Positions 31,606 to 40,162 of a DNA stretch of 50,694 nt are shown here, piece after piece. Origin of the DNA: Planctomycetaceae bacterium (GTDB lineage Bacteria > Planctomycetota > Planctomycetia > Planctomycetales > Planctomycetaceae). The DNA lies in contig JAGQQE010000005.1 of the NCBI GenBank assembly GCA_020426345.1, forward strand, positions 1-50,694, given 5' to 3'. The first letter of the stretch is position 1; each line of letters opens with the position of its first letter. The notes under the pieces were generated by a model. That model had not been told where the DNA came from, ran no database searches, and saw nothing but the letters and a program-made list of their open reading frames with translations. A program made the position numbers and the translations under genes.

Positions 31606-33597
31606 TTACTGATTAAGACCCACCAGTTGAGCGGCGACGAATGTGCTCGTGCTTTGCAGCTGGCTGATTGCCGTTTCAAGTGTTGTAAACTGTTTTATCA
31701 GTTGTGCCTGCTGGCGATCAAATACGGCTTGCTGCTTGTCGATTGTGTCCTGAATACTGGTCAGTTGGGTCTTGAATGCATCGTTTGCATTGCTCGCGAG
31801 TCCATTGTCGGACGATAGAATATCGCTGAGCAGTTTTCCAAGGTTAGCCCCAATGCCTCGACTGACAGTAACGTCTGCCTCAGGATCGGCCGAGATGTCA
31901 CTGGCTTTCAGAAGGACACGCAGTTTCAATTCTGCAGTATTCTCATTTGTGTCAGTTCCGGTCAGGATTTGACCTTTTCCGGTGGCCACTTCTTCCACGC
32001 CATCGATCAGAAATCGACCTGCAACGTCCAGCCCCGCAGCCTCCTGTCCGGGTTCAAGGCCGAGCGAATTCAGGGCAGCCCCGCCCACGATTTCGAGTCC
32101 GGAAATGCTTCCGTAACTATCAGAAATGATCTTCAGCTTGTTATTTGTCACGCTGACGGAGACCTGTCGGCCATTGAGTTCCGTCGAGCTGTTGATGGTA
32201 TCTTCAAGGAGAGTTGCGAGATCCTGTTGCGAATAGCTTCCCTGAGCCAGTGTGATGGTCGTTTCGACGCCATCGATTTTTGCTGTGAGTTCCTGATTTG
32301 TTTCGTCAATGATTGTTGTTGCGCTGAGATCTGCGACACCCGTTAGCGAAGCGCGTTCAGCCGCCTGAGTAATGTCAACCTGAATTTCAGATCCCGTGGC
32401 CTTCGTCTTTGCCGTGCCGGAGACCCATGAAATGCCGGGGTTGGAAGACTTTCCATCCAGGGCAAACAATCGTTTCACATCATTCGCGTTGACGTTGTCG
32501 TCGTTCCCGCTCAGAACGTCCCGCAGCCTGGTGGAATCCAGTTGCAGTTTGCCTTTGTCGGTTATCGAGATGCCGATTGTGGATAACCGGTTTGAAGATG
32601 TTCCCAGCCCGGGGACAACGTCGAGCACAGCTGAGCGAAGTTTTTGCTGAATCGTCTGGACATTGCGATTACCCTGAAGAGGACCGCTTTGGTCCGTTTC
32701 GGGCAGGTATTGTGACTGATCGTCGATGTACTGGATGACTTCGTTGAAGGAGTCGACAAATGTCTGAACCTCCTGAACCGCCGCATCAACATTCCGCTCG
32801 ACGGTTAAGGTGACTTCGGAGCCAGGTGCGGCCTGAAGCAGGTCGAAGCTGACACCCTGAATGACGTTATCGAATCGATTGGAGGAACTGACAGTAGTAA
32901 TCGCACCAGGGCCGGTGCCGAAAGTAACTTGAGCATCGGATGCCGCCTGGACCGGATTTCCGAAATCGATGACGGGTTTTTGGGCAGTCCCTGAATCGGG
33001 GGCCAGGTTGTTCGTTACGGTGATTTCCTTATCTGCACCGGATTCTGTACTGGTAAGCAGCAGACGATACGGCGATCCACCGCCGGATGAATCTTTGAGG
33101 ATGCTGGCCGAAACACCTCCATCGGCGGCATTGATCGCGTTCGCAAGTCCTTCGAGCGAATTGTTGGTGCCGTCGATCGTGACCGAACTGACGGCACCGT
33201 TGCCAACGCGGAATTCAAACGTCCCCTGCGAGATTTCGGCATCGACATCAGAAAATCCCTGACTGGCAACCTGATGTGAGCGAGCGACAGAGTCAACGGT
33301 AAATCGGTAGGTGCCGGGAGGAGCCGATTCATTCGCCGTTCCTGACACCAGCGTTTCATCGCTGACTTTCACGGTTTGACGCGTGAACGGATTCGCCTGC
33401 GACCTTGAAACACGCGAGACATCCAGTTGAAGCCCAAGCAGACGGGTTTCGAGACCCTTGAATGTTGCCTGTTTCTGCTGGATTTCTGCTTTTCGGACAG
33501 CGAAGCGATCAATCTGTTGCTTCTGAATCTTCAGCAGGCCTTCAACAATATTTGCAGTATCGATCCCGGTGACCAGACCATCAATTGTTACTGCCAT
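31606..33597 (-). CDS. fliD: Flagellar filament capping protein FliD
   Basis: A 663-residue cap protein, larger than most FliD proteins (usually about 450-500). The N-terminus GLVTGIDTANIVEGLLKIQKQQID is the FliD_N start, followed by VSDETLVSGTANESAPPGTYRFTV. A long D2/D3-like insert is rich in T, S, D and G and includes a Flagellin_IN-like segment (KIDGVETTITLAQGSYSQQDL). The C-terminal coiled coil (DKQQAVFDRQQAQLIKQFTTL) ends in LVGLNQ. It caps the growing filament and assists flagellin folding. A strong GGGGGAGAA precedes the ATG at 33597. It lies downstream of flagellin and upstream of fliS. Confidence 0.93.
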   Translation of the reverse strand: MAVTIDGLVTGIDTANIVEGLLKIQKQQIDRFAVRKAEIQQKQATFKGLETRLLGLQLDVSRVSRSQANPFTRQTVKVSDETLVSGTANESAPPGTYRFTVDSVARSHQVASQGFSDVDAEISQGTFEFRVGNGAVSSVTIDGTNNSLEGLANAINAADGGVSASILKDSSGGGSPYRLLLTSTESGADKEITVTNNLAPDSGTAQKPVIDFGNPVQAASDAQVTFGTGPGAITTVSSSNRFDNVIQGVSFDLLQAAPGSEVTLTVERNVDAAVQEVQTFVDSFNEVIQYIDDQSQYLPETDQSGPLQGNRNVQTIQQKLRSAVLDVVPGLGTSSNRLSTIGISITDKGKLQLDSTRLRDVLSGNDDNVNANDVKRLFALDGKSSNPGISWVSGTAKTKATGSEIQVDITQAAERASLTGVADLSATTIIDETNQELTAKIDGVETTITLAQGSYSQQDLATLLEDTINSSTELNGRQVSVSVTNNKLKIISDSYGSISGLEIVGGAALNSLGLEPGQEAAGLDVAGRFLIDGVEEVATGKGQILTGTDTNENTAELKLRVLLKASDISADPEADVTVSRGIGANLGKLLSDILSSDNGLASNANDAFKTQLTSIQDTIDKQQAVFDRQQAQLIKQFTTLETAISQLQSTSTFVAAQLVGLNQ

Positions 33598-33700
33598 TTG
33601 TTGTTCTCCCCCTCACTTGACTTCTGCCATCAGCACGTCAGTTTCAGTCGATTTTCAGGGCTGGAACTGTGACATGAGTTTTCCTGCCTGACAGCAACAA

Positions 33701-33746
33701 ACGGCTCGACCAGATACATGAAGAGTTCAGGTATCGATCGAGCCGT
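33701..33746 (-). terminator. Probable flagellin terminator hairpin
   Basis: A 9-bp perfect stem (33701-33709 with 33738-33746) is extended by an inner GATAC/GTATC pairing at 33713-33717 with 33731-33735. It lies about 30 bp past the flagellin stop. In minus-strand orientation the tail is TTTGTTGCTG, only weakly T-rich, so termination could be partial, allowing read-through to fliD. This would fit high flagellin and lower FliD output. Confidence 0.5.
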
Positions 33747-33774
33747 CTTTGCTTTACTCAGCTGACACCACGAC

Positions 33775-35808
33775 TTATCGCAGTAGTGACAGGACCAGCT
33801 GAGGAATCTGGTTGGCATTTCCAAGCACGGAAGTACCGGCTTGTACCAGTACCTGATTCTTGGTGAAGGCCGCAATTTCAGAAGCAAAATCAGTGTCTCG
33901 AATGACTGATTCTGCGTTCACTGTGTTCTCCAGCGTGGCTCGAAGGTTATTTGCGGTTGATTCCAGCGTGTTTTGCTGAAACGCTCCCAAATCCCCTCGC
34001 AGGGTGGTAATGTCATTAATGGCTTTGTCAATGATTGCCAGCGAATCCTGAGCTCCGGAAGCCGTCTGGACATCAATCTGACTCAGGTCAGTGAACTGAT
34101 TGCCATCAACTCCCTTGCCAAGATGATCTGCATTAACCTGCGAGATTGAAATTTTCGCTGTCTGGTTCTGGTTTGCACCAATCTGGAAGACCAGCGAGTG
34201 GTCCGTGACTTCAACGTCGCCCTGTGAGCCTGTCACAGTGGCTGTTGAGTCGGTTCCGGCACCAATCGTGACGGCCAGGTCAGTGGCATCCCCGGTCGTT
34301 GCGGTCAGGACGTTACCAGATCCGGTAGCCGCTGTACCATCAATGGTACCGGCAATATCAACACCAGTGTCGGTTAAGGCCACAGTGCCAACACCGCTGG
34401 AATAAGAGCCGGTCGATGTCAAAGCCGTTGTGCCAATACCAGTCGATGCCTTACCGCTCGCGGTTAATGCCGTAGTGCCGATACCGCTGTCTGTTCCGTC
34501 AGAAACCACAGACAGCGAAACCGCTGTGCCGGATTCCTTGGAAGTGAACTCCAGATTCCCACTGCCGTCGTCTGCAACAGTGACACCGGTGGTGTACTGC
34601 TCGTTGTTGATCTTGTTGATGACGGCGGTGATGTCATCACCGGTCGTCAGGTTGATGTCCACTCCGTTGATTGTAACGACTTCGTCAGCGGTCAAATCTG
34701 TGAATGCGGTTCCCGCGGTTACGACCGCCGCATAGTCCTGAACTGCTGTGTCTGAGGAGACAGAAATCGAAGACGTTGGGCCGGTCGTCAGGCTGCGGAA
34801 CCGGATCTTGGAATTGTCATCAGGGTCGAGAAACGCTTCTACCCCAGTTGTTCCCTTAACGTCATTGATCTTTCCAACAACCTCAGACAGTGTGTCGTCG
34901 GCCAGGACGTTGACCGTTGTACCATTGACGTCCAGAGCTTCGTCAGCACCCAGAACACCACCGCTTGCCCCAACGACTTCCGGCGCCTTGATGCCGGCAG
35001 AGTCCGTATCGGAGGTGACTGAAATGGATTCCGTCGAACCAAAGTCCTCGCTTGCGAAACGAATCTTTGTGCTGTCGTTAGGGTCAACTTCTGCGACAAC
35101 GCCGGTTTCGCTTGTCTTGGCGTTGACGGCATCAATGATTCCATCCTGGTCAAGGCCGGCAGCCAGAGTTACGGTTGCTGTACCCGTTGACCCGGTAATT
35201 GTGAGAGTTTCATCTCGAGCCAGAGTTTCGGTGCCGGAAATTCCTGTCGCGGTCGCGGTCACGTTGGCCTTCTCAGCGGCCGTTGTCACATTAACAGCAT
35301 AGGTGCCTTCCTGTGTGTTGGAGGTTGCCGTGACGGCGGTAATGTCGGCGTCGGCTGCGTCACCTGTTGTCGGACCGGATGCGGAACCATCGAGCAGCTT
35401 CTTCGTGCCGAACTGTGTATTGTTCGCAATTCGGTCCACAGTCTCGAGGGCGTTTTCAATTTCCGCCTGATTCGCGGCCAATGCGTCGGCATCGTTGACT
35501 CCGGCGTTTGCCGAATCAATTGCCAGCGATCGTACTTTGACCAGCAGAGCATTGATCTCGGTAAGAGCCCCTTCAGCCGTTTGTACTACCGAGACAGCCT
35601 TCTCAGAATTGTCGATGGCCTGATTCAGGCCGGCAATCTGAGCACGTTGTTTTTCTGAGATCACAAGTGCTGCCGGTCCGTCCGCACCTCGGTTGATCTT
35701 CAGACCTGAAGACAGCCGCTCGACTGACTTCGCCACACTCGTGTTGGCTCGGCTCAAATTGTGCTGAGCTGTCAGCGAGGACACATTGTTTGCAATCGAC
35801 AACCCCAT
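33775..35808 (-). CDS. fliC: Flagellin with long Flagellin_IN and repeat insert
   Basis: A 677-residue flagellin, filament subunit. The N-terminal D0/D1 helices begin GLSIANNVSSLTAQHNLSRA and contain RLSSGLKIN and the ADGPAALVISEK block. The C-terminal D0/D1 ends in TDFASEIAAFTKNQVLVQAG ... LVLSLLR. Between them lies a long variable insert with three Flagellin_IN-like units (about residues 191-276, 286-356 and 370-441). Three 15-residue repeats starting G[IV]GT follow at 442-486. Such domains sit on the filament surface. Codon use inside the insert looks like the rest of the gene. fliD and fliS follow; flgM precedes it. Confidence 0.97.
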   Translation of the reverse strand: MGLSIANNVSSLTAQHNLSRANTSVAKSVERLSSGLKINRGADGPAALVISEKQRAQIAGLNQAIDNSEKAVSVVQTAEGALTEINALLVKVRSLAIDSANAGVNDADALAANQAEIENALETVDRIANNTQFGTKKLLDGSASGPTTGDAADADITAVTATSNTQEGTYAVNVTTAAEKANVTATATGISGTETLARDETLTITGSTGTATVTLAAGLDQDGIIDAVNAKTSETGVVAEVDPNDSTKIRFASEDFGSTESISVTSDTDSAGIKAPEVVGASGGVLGADEALDVNGTTVNVLADDTLSEVVGKINDVKGTTGVEAFLDPDDNSKIRFRSLTTGPTSSISVSSDTAVQDYAAVVTAGTAFTDLTADEVVTINGVDINLTTGDDITAVINKINNEQYTTGVTVADDGSGNLEFTSKESGTAVSLSVVSDGTDSGIGTTALTASGKASTGIGTTALTSTGSYSSGVGTVALTDTGVDIAGTIDGTAATGSGNVLTATTGDATDLAVTIGAGTDSTATVTGSQGDVEVTDHSLVFQIGANQNQTAKISISQVNADHLGKGVDGNQFTDLSQIDVQTASGAQDSLAIIDKAINDITTLRGDLGAFQQNTLESTANNLRATLENTVNAESVIRDTDFASEIAAFTKNQVLVQAGTSVLGNANQIPQLVLSLLR
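34351..34485 (-). repeat. Three tandem 15-residue repeats inside flagellin
   Basis: Three 45-bp units encode GIGTTALTASGKAST, GIGTTALTSTGSYSS and GVGTVALTDTGVDIA (residues 442-486 of flagellin). They share G-[IV]-G-T-x-A-L-T and a T/S/A-rich tail. The DNA units differ at many third positions, so the duplication is not recent or has been selected to diverge. Confidence 0.85.
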
Positions 35809-35923
35809 GATCCGCCCCTTCGTCGAAATTGTCGTGACCGTGGTCCTGACATGGAATGGACCCGAATCACTTCAAGGATGTAAGAAACCAGCTTCGCCTT
35901 CAGAAACGAAAACGCCGCTCGCT

Positions 35924-35968
35924 ACGGTTCACATGAACCGTGTTTGACGCCAGATCCCCCCAGATCTG
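35924..35968. promoter_or_regulatory. Two inverted repeats between flgM and flagellin
   Basis: Inverted repeat 1 at 35924-35941 has 8-bp perfect arms (ACGGTTCA / TGAACCGT, 2-nt spacer). Inverted repeat 2 at 35951-35968 has 6-bp arms (CAGATC / GATCTG, 6-nt spacer). Both lie about 116-160 bp upstream of the flagellin ATG on the minus strand, just past the flgM stop. They may be operators, a flgM terminator (minus-strand tail GCGTTTTCGTTTC is only weakly T-rich) or both. No clear sigma-28 or sigma-54 consensus was found. Confidence 0.4.
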
Positions 35969-35999
35969 AGTCTCGAGTCAATCCGTTACCGAAAGCCTT

Positions 36000-36293
36000 C
36001 TAAGCATCCTTGCTCAGAATTGCGTCAGCAATATTTTCAGCTGCCGCACGAGTCAGGTAGTCGCCTCGCTGCACTCTCACCTTCGCCGCTGCTACAACGT
36101 CTGCCCGGACTTCGCTTATCTCGCCTAACTGACGTGATAGTTGATCCAGTTCGCCGCTGTTGACAGTCCCCCCGGCTTCAGGCTCACGAGAGACACGGCC
36201 CGTATCACCCGAACGCGCGGCTGAACCGCCCTTGCGAACGCCAGATGGCGATGCAGCTGATTGTCCTGGGATATGAGTTCGTGGTATCTGCAT
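36000..36293 (-). CDS. flgM: FlgM-like anti-sigma-28 factor
   Basis: A 97-residue protein. ATG 36293 is chosen over 36380 because GGGAGG precedes it at ideal spacing and the extra upstream residues look random. The N-terminal half is disordered and rich in S/G/P/R, as in FlgM. The C-terminal half has ISEVRADVVAAAKVRVQRGDYLTRAAAENIADAIL, matching the sigma-28-binding helices. FlgM holds the flagellar sigma factor FliA inactive until it is exported through the hook-basal body. No fliA is seen in the window. The gene lies immediately upstream of flagellin, which is a late, FliA-dependent gene in other bacteria. Confidence 0.85.
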   Translation of the reverse strand: MQIPRTHIPGQSAASPSGVRKGGSAARSGDTGRVSREPEAGGTVNSGELDQLSRQLGEISEVRADVVAAAKVRVQRGDYLTRAAAENIADAILSKDA

Positions 36294-36459
36294 GATTTTG
36301 CCTCCCGGTGAGAAACCTGAGTCACCATGAGTTATCGGGGTCAGTTGAAGAAACTTGCTCCGCAATTTCACTTCAACCAAAAACCTGCGCCTGCCGATTA
36401 ACGGGTGACGCCTGAAACGGTTTTAACGATTAGGGCGAGTTCAAAAAAGGTGAACCTGA

Positions 36460-38913
36460 GTGACGGAATCCACTCGAAACAACGTATTTTCTCGACTCAA
36501 ACACCCATTGGCCATGATTGCCGGTGCGGTGGCCATGGCCGTTCTTGGTCTCGCCGTTGGGCGATTCCTGGGACAGCAGAAACCAGACGCCGGGGAGGAA
36601 AACTACCCAACGGACGGGGAAAACACTCAAACAATCAACAACCTCAGCAGCTTTTCTTCTGACGATTCGCAACTCCCGGACAAGCGAGTTGCAGGCGACC
36701 AGTCTGTCCCCGGCGGAACGACCGGCGCCGACCGTATCGCAAACCAGTACGACGCTGCGAACAACAATCTTTCTCCTGGCTCCAGTCTCCCACCTGAAAT
36801 GCAACCCGGGTATCTCGACCCGGGTACGCCAGCTGACATTCGCATCGCCGCAGGAAACGCTTTGGCTGTGGGCGGCTCAGCAGATTCATTCTCGTCAAAT
36901 TCCAACCTTCCGAATGACATCAAGCCGTCAACGGGCATCGATCTTCTGGACACCGATGTCTTTGGTAGTCAGGTTGCGCTGGCAGATGAACAATTGCGCA
37001 TTGGTAATTACGCCAGGGCCCTGCAGATGTATCAGCTGCTGGCTGAAAATGCGTCCGGAGTGATGCTGGCACCTCTTCAGTTCCGACTTGCGTTGTGTGC
37101 CGAATTATCCGGAAGTTTTCCCGAAGCAATTGATGCCTACAGACGGGTTTCCGGAAGTTCGACGGCTCTGGAGTGGAATGGAGTAGCTCTTGTCGGAGAA
37201 GCCAGATGTTTAATCGCTTCAGACCGGTTTGATGTGCTTCAGTCGGATTTGCTGCGTCGAACGCTTCTCGACGAAACCACCATTACCAAGTCGATTCAGA
37301 ACGAGCTCCTTCACTTGATTGGCCGCAGTTTCTGGGAGCAACTGAATCTGGGAGAACCTCTCGATTTACTCAACGACAATCGTCTTGTCGTCCCGATATG
37401 GCATCCCGACCCCAATGCCGTGCTTGACGAATTACCGAGACTTCTGGAACGACCTCGAATGGTCCCGCATCCACCTGAGCTCGAGATCCTGCAGATTACG
37501 GAATCAACACCTGACGGGATTTACCTGAAGATACACAGCACTCCTTCATCCGTGTCACGGTTGCTGCAGGGCATGCTGCAAAGATGTGAACTGAACTTCT
37601 CGATTTCTGAAGCCGCCGCGAGCGCCATGGGTGATCGGCGAATGACGATTCACCTGAATGACCGCAGTCTGAGCCTCATTCTGGATGCAATGACACTGCC
37701 CTACGGCAATGTCTGGATGATGAACGGCCCAACGTTACAGATTGTCTCCTTCAGTGAAATCGCATCTGATGAGTTGATGGTATTTCGACGTCTCGCAGCC
37801 GAGCGAATACTGCGCATGGCACTTCTGGATGGTGGCGAATCCGCGCAGGCATCGCACAGCCGGCTGACGCTTGGAACACTGCAGTTTCAACAGGGTAAGA
37901 TTGCCGATGCTGCCTACACATTTCGATCTCAGGAAGAACAGTCGCTCGCGGCCGGAATTCATGCGGAATACTCCTTCAACCTTGGGAAATGCCTCCTTCA
38001 CCTGCATCAGGCAGATGACTCTCGGCGCTCTTTTCTGAGAGCGGTCGACACATCCAGTGGTTCTGCAGATCTTAAAGTGGCCGCGTATATGTACGCAGGT
38101 CGTTTGCAGATCGAACTGGGGGATACTCGTGGCGCGATCCATGGCCTGATGCGTGCACTCAAACTCAGTGAGAAAACGAATCTCGAACCGCGTGCTGCAC
38201 TCCTGCTTGCAAGCAACTATCTGATGATCGGTAATCCCGCTGGTACCAATAGTGTGCTGATGGAACGCCGGGATATTCTGGCCAATTCTGAGTATAAATA
38301 CGCTGGGGCATTCCTCTCATCGACGGCCCAATTGCAGGCAGCCGTTCTTCCCACGCAACGCGAAAGGGAAGGAAGAGATGTTGTCGAAGCGATCTCACAG
38401 TTCCTGCCCGAACAGCAATTCGGATCTCACTGGTGCCTTTTGGTTGGCGAAGCTGCTGAAGATCTTGGACTGACAGAAACGGCGACCAGTGCGTACCTGA
38501 AGACTCTGGCAAAAGAACCTGCAGCACCCTTGAGAAACCAGGTTATGCTTAAGCTGGCAACACGTTACCGACTGGACGACAAGCTGGACGATGCTCGACA
38601 GTTACTGGAATCGCTGGGGGCCGACGAAGCCGACGAGTTCAACCACCTGGCTTCCCTGCGTTCCGCAGAAATTGCAATGCAGCAGGGCCGGGCAGATGAA
38701 GCTGTCAGAACCTGCAGGAAACTTCTGGCCGTAGTTCAAACATCGGAAATGCGTCGAGCCACCCTGCGAGTCATGGGGCAGGCCTTTGAAAAGCAGAAAA
38801 ACTATCAGGCGGCCGTACTTTGCTTTTCGGGAGTTGGTCTTCCCGGTGATTCAATCTCCTCTTCCACAAACGAAGATTCAGAAGGAAAGGAAAACAGCGA
38901 TGAACTGCCGTAG
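36460..38913 (+). CDS. TPR protein with membrane anchor and embedded STN-like segment
   Basis: An 817-residue protein starting at GTG 36460, preceded by AAAGGTG. One membrane helix spans about residues 17-37, and a disordered S/N/G/P-rich linker runs to about 160. TPR-like helices lie at about 165-280 and again from about 455 to the end (AYTFRSQEEQSLAAGIHAEYSFNLGKCL; AYMYAGRLQIELGDTRGAIHG). Between them, about 355-432, the strand pattern MTIHLNDRSLSLILDAMTLP...WMMNGPTLQIVS resembles the secretin/TonB short N-terminal (STN) domain. It probably faces the periplasm. It is divergent from flgM (166-bp gap), and its 3' end overlaps the next gene by 14 bp. Confidence 0.8.
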   Translation: MTESTRNNVFSRLKHPLAMIAGAVAMAVLGLAVGRFLGQQKPDAGEENYPTDGENTQTINNLSSFSSDDSQLPDKRVAGDQSVPGGTTGADRIANQYDAANNNLSPGSSLPPEMQPGYLDPGTPADIRIAAGNALAVGGSADSFSSNSNLPNDIKPSTGIDLLDTDVFGSQVALADEQLRIGNYARALQMYQLLAENASGVMLAPLQFRLALCAELSGSFPEAIDAYRRVSGSSTALEWNGVALVGEARCLIASDRFDVLQSDLLRRTLLDETTITKSIQNELLHLIGRSFWEQLNLGEPLDLLNDNRLVVPIWHPDPNAVLDELPRLLERPRMVPHPPELEILQITESTPDGIYLKIHSTPSSVSRLLQGMLQRCELNFSISEAAASAMGDRRMTIHLNDRSLSLILDAMTLPYGNVWMMNGPTLQIVSFSEIASDELMVFRRLAAERILRMALLDGGESAQASHSRLTLGTLQFQQGKIADAAYTFRSQEEQSLAAGIHAEYSFNLGKCLLHLHQADDSRRSFLRAVDTSSGSADLKVAAYMYAGRLQIELGDTRGAIHGLMRALKLSEKTNLEPRAALLLASNYLMIGNPAGTNSVLMERRDILANSEYKYAGAFLSSTAQLQAAVLPTQREREGRDVVEAISQFLPEQQFGSHWCLLVGEAAEDLGLTETATSAYLKTLAKEPAAPLRNQVMLKLATRYRLDDKLDDARQLLESLGADEADEFNHLASLRSAEIAMQQGRADEAVRTCRKLLAVVQTSEMRRATLRVMGQAFEKQKNYQAAVLCFSGVGLPGDSISSSTNEDSEGKENSDELP

Positions 38914-40162
38914 TTTTCTGATTTCACTTCTGAGCCTGGTCGTCTGCAACTACGTTCTGGCGAACGACGGTGGGGAAATGCCGCAAAGCTGGAGGTCCAG
39001 TGGCTCCACCGGGACAGGACAGTCAGGACGGCAGTCGGCTTCAATCATTCCGTCGCAGGCCACAGTCGCGGATTCGAACCGAGCGGCCCTGTTCCAGCTG
39101 GTCAGCGCGCAATCGACTGACGTTGACAGTAATATTCAAACGGCTGACGACCAAAGTGCATTTCTGAATCAGTTGAATGAAATTCTTAAGCAAAGATTCT
39201 CTCCGCCAGGCAATCCGTCTGCAGCGACGTCAACGACACTCAACCGCACCCCCCCCGAAAGTTCCTACACAAATTCGGAACTTGAAAAATGGGAACTGGA
39301 ACGACAGCAAAGGTTCGACCGGATCCGTCAACTCATTCAACAACGAATGAACCCCGGCTCCCAACAATCCGGTACTCCATTCACTTCCAGTCAAACTGCC
39401 TCCCGTCCGAATCTTGATCAACAGAGCCCCAACCCCTCGTCGACACTTTTACACGGGGCACAGCAACCGCAAATTCTCCCCAGCGGTCCAGGCAACGTGG
39501 TTGACCGGAACAATGCCACTTCCGCACTGAACTTTGATCAAGGCACGGCGTCTGATCAAAGCACGGCGTCTGAAACATCCGGTATCGATCCTGACGATTC
39601 AGAATCGACAAATGCAGGGGCTGATCCGAACGCAAATGCTGGCGGGCAGGAGAATTCCTCGGGGATAAAGTCGGCCGAGTCAACCGCTGCTTCAACCGAT
39701 CAGGCAGTGGCTGATTCTGATCCGAAGACGTTGAACTCCGGCATTCCGGATTCGGGGCTTTCTCCTGATCAGATTGTCAACATGCTTCAGCCCGGGGCTC
39801 AGGCAGCTCTGGACGGGCCCATTGACAGGATGGGGCTTGCCGACAATCTGTATGCACTTGGTGAATTCATTCTGGCCCTTCAGACCTACGAGCAGATTGA
39901 TCAGACCGCATTGAGTAGAGAGGAAGCTTACTGGGTTGAGTTCCAGTCAGCAGGTTGTTTGCGGCATCTTCGAAAATCGTCGGAGGCTGCTGATCGTTAT
40001 CGCGCACTTGTCGGGAAAAAGGATGCGGGGCGTTACAGCGTGCTCGCAGCCTGGTGGCTCGACCGAATGACCGATCGTTTGAGACTTGAAGAAGTGCATC
40101 AGCAACAAACGCAACAGATCCAGGCACTGAAGGGAGTCCGTGATGACACAGGCCAGCAGTAA
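38900..40162 (+). CDS. Secreted S/Q/N-rich protein with short TPR-like end
   Basis: A 420-residue protein. ATG 38900 is chosen because AAGGAAAGGAAA precedes it and it begins a signal peptide (SFLISLLSLVVCNYVLAND). A longer frame starts upstream in the previous gene and is not supported. The middle is low-complexity (S, Q, N, T, A, D), then a helical C-terminus of about 120 residues starts near LADNLYALGEFILALQTYEQID (TPR-like). It has no enzyme motif. It overlaps the upstream TPR gene by 14 bp and the next gene by 20 bp, so the three genes are probably one transcript. Role unknown. Confidence 0.75.
   Translation: MNCRSFLISLLSLVVCNYVLANDGGEMPQSWRSSGSTGTGQSGRQSASIIPSQATVADSNRAALFQLVSAQSTDVDSNIQTADDQSAFLNQLNEILKQRFSPPGNPSAATSTTLNRTPPESSYTNSELEKWELERQQRFDRIRQLIQQRMNPGSQQSGTPFTSSQTASRPNLDQQSPNPSSTLLHGAQQPQILPSGPGNVVDRNNATSALNFDQGTASDQSTASETSGIDPDDSESTNAGADPNANAGGQENSSGIKSAESTAASTDQAVADSDPKTLNSGIPDSGLSPDQIVNMLQPGAQAALDGPIDRMGLADNLYALGEFILALQTYEQIDQTALSREEAYWVEFQSAGCLRHLRKSSEAADRYRALVGKKDAGRYSVLAAWWLDRMTDRLRLEEVHQQQTQQIQALKGVRDDTGQQ

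Noticed and set aside
34205-35302. Long plus-strand frames (such as 184 codons) antisense to flagellin
   Set aside because: They mirror the T/S/A/G-rich flagellin codons in the opposite strand and have no starts or motifs of their own.
39060-39080. GGATTCGAACC stretch resembling a tRNA T-arm
   Set aside because: It lies inside a coding region, and no cloverleaf with acceptor and anticodon stems can be drawn around it. A similar hit at 27420-27435 failed for the same reason.
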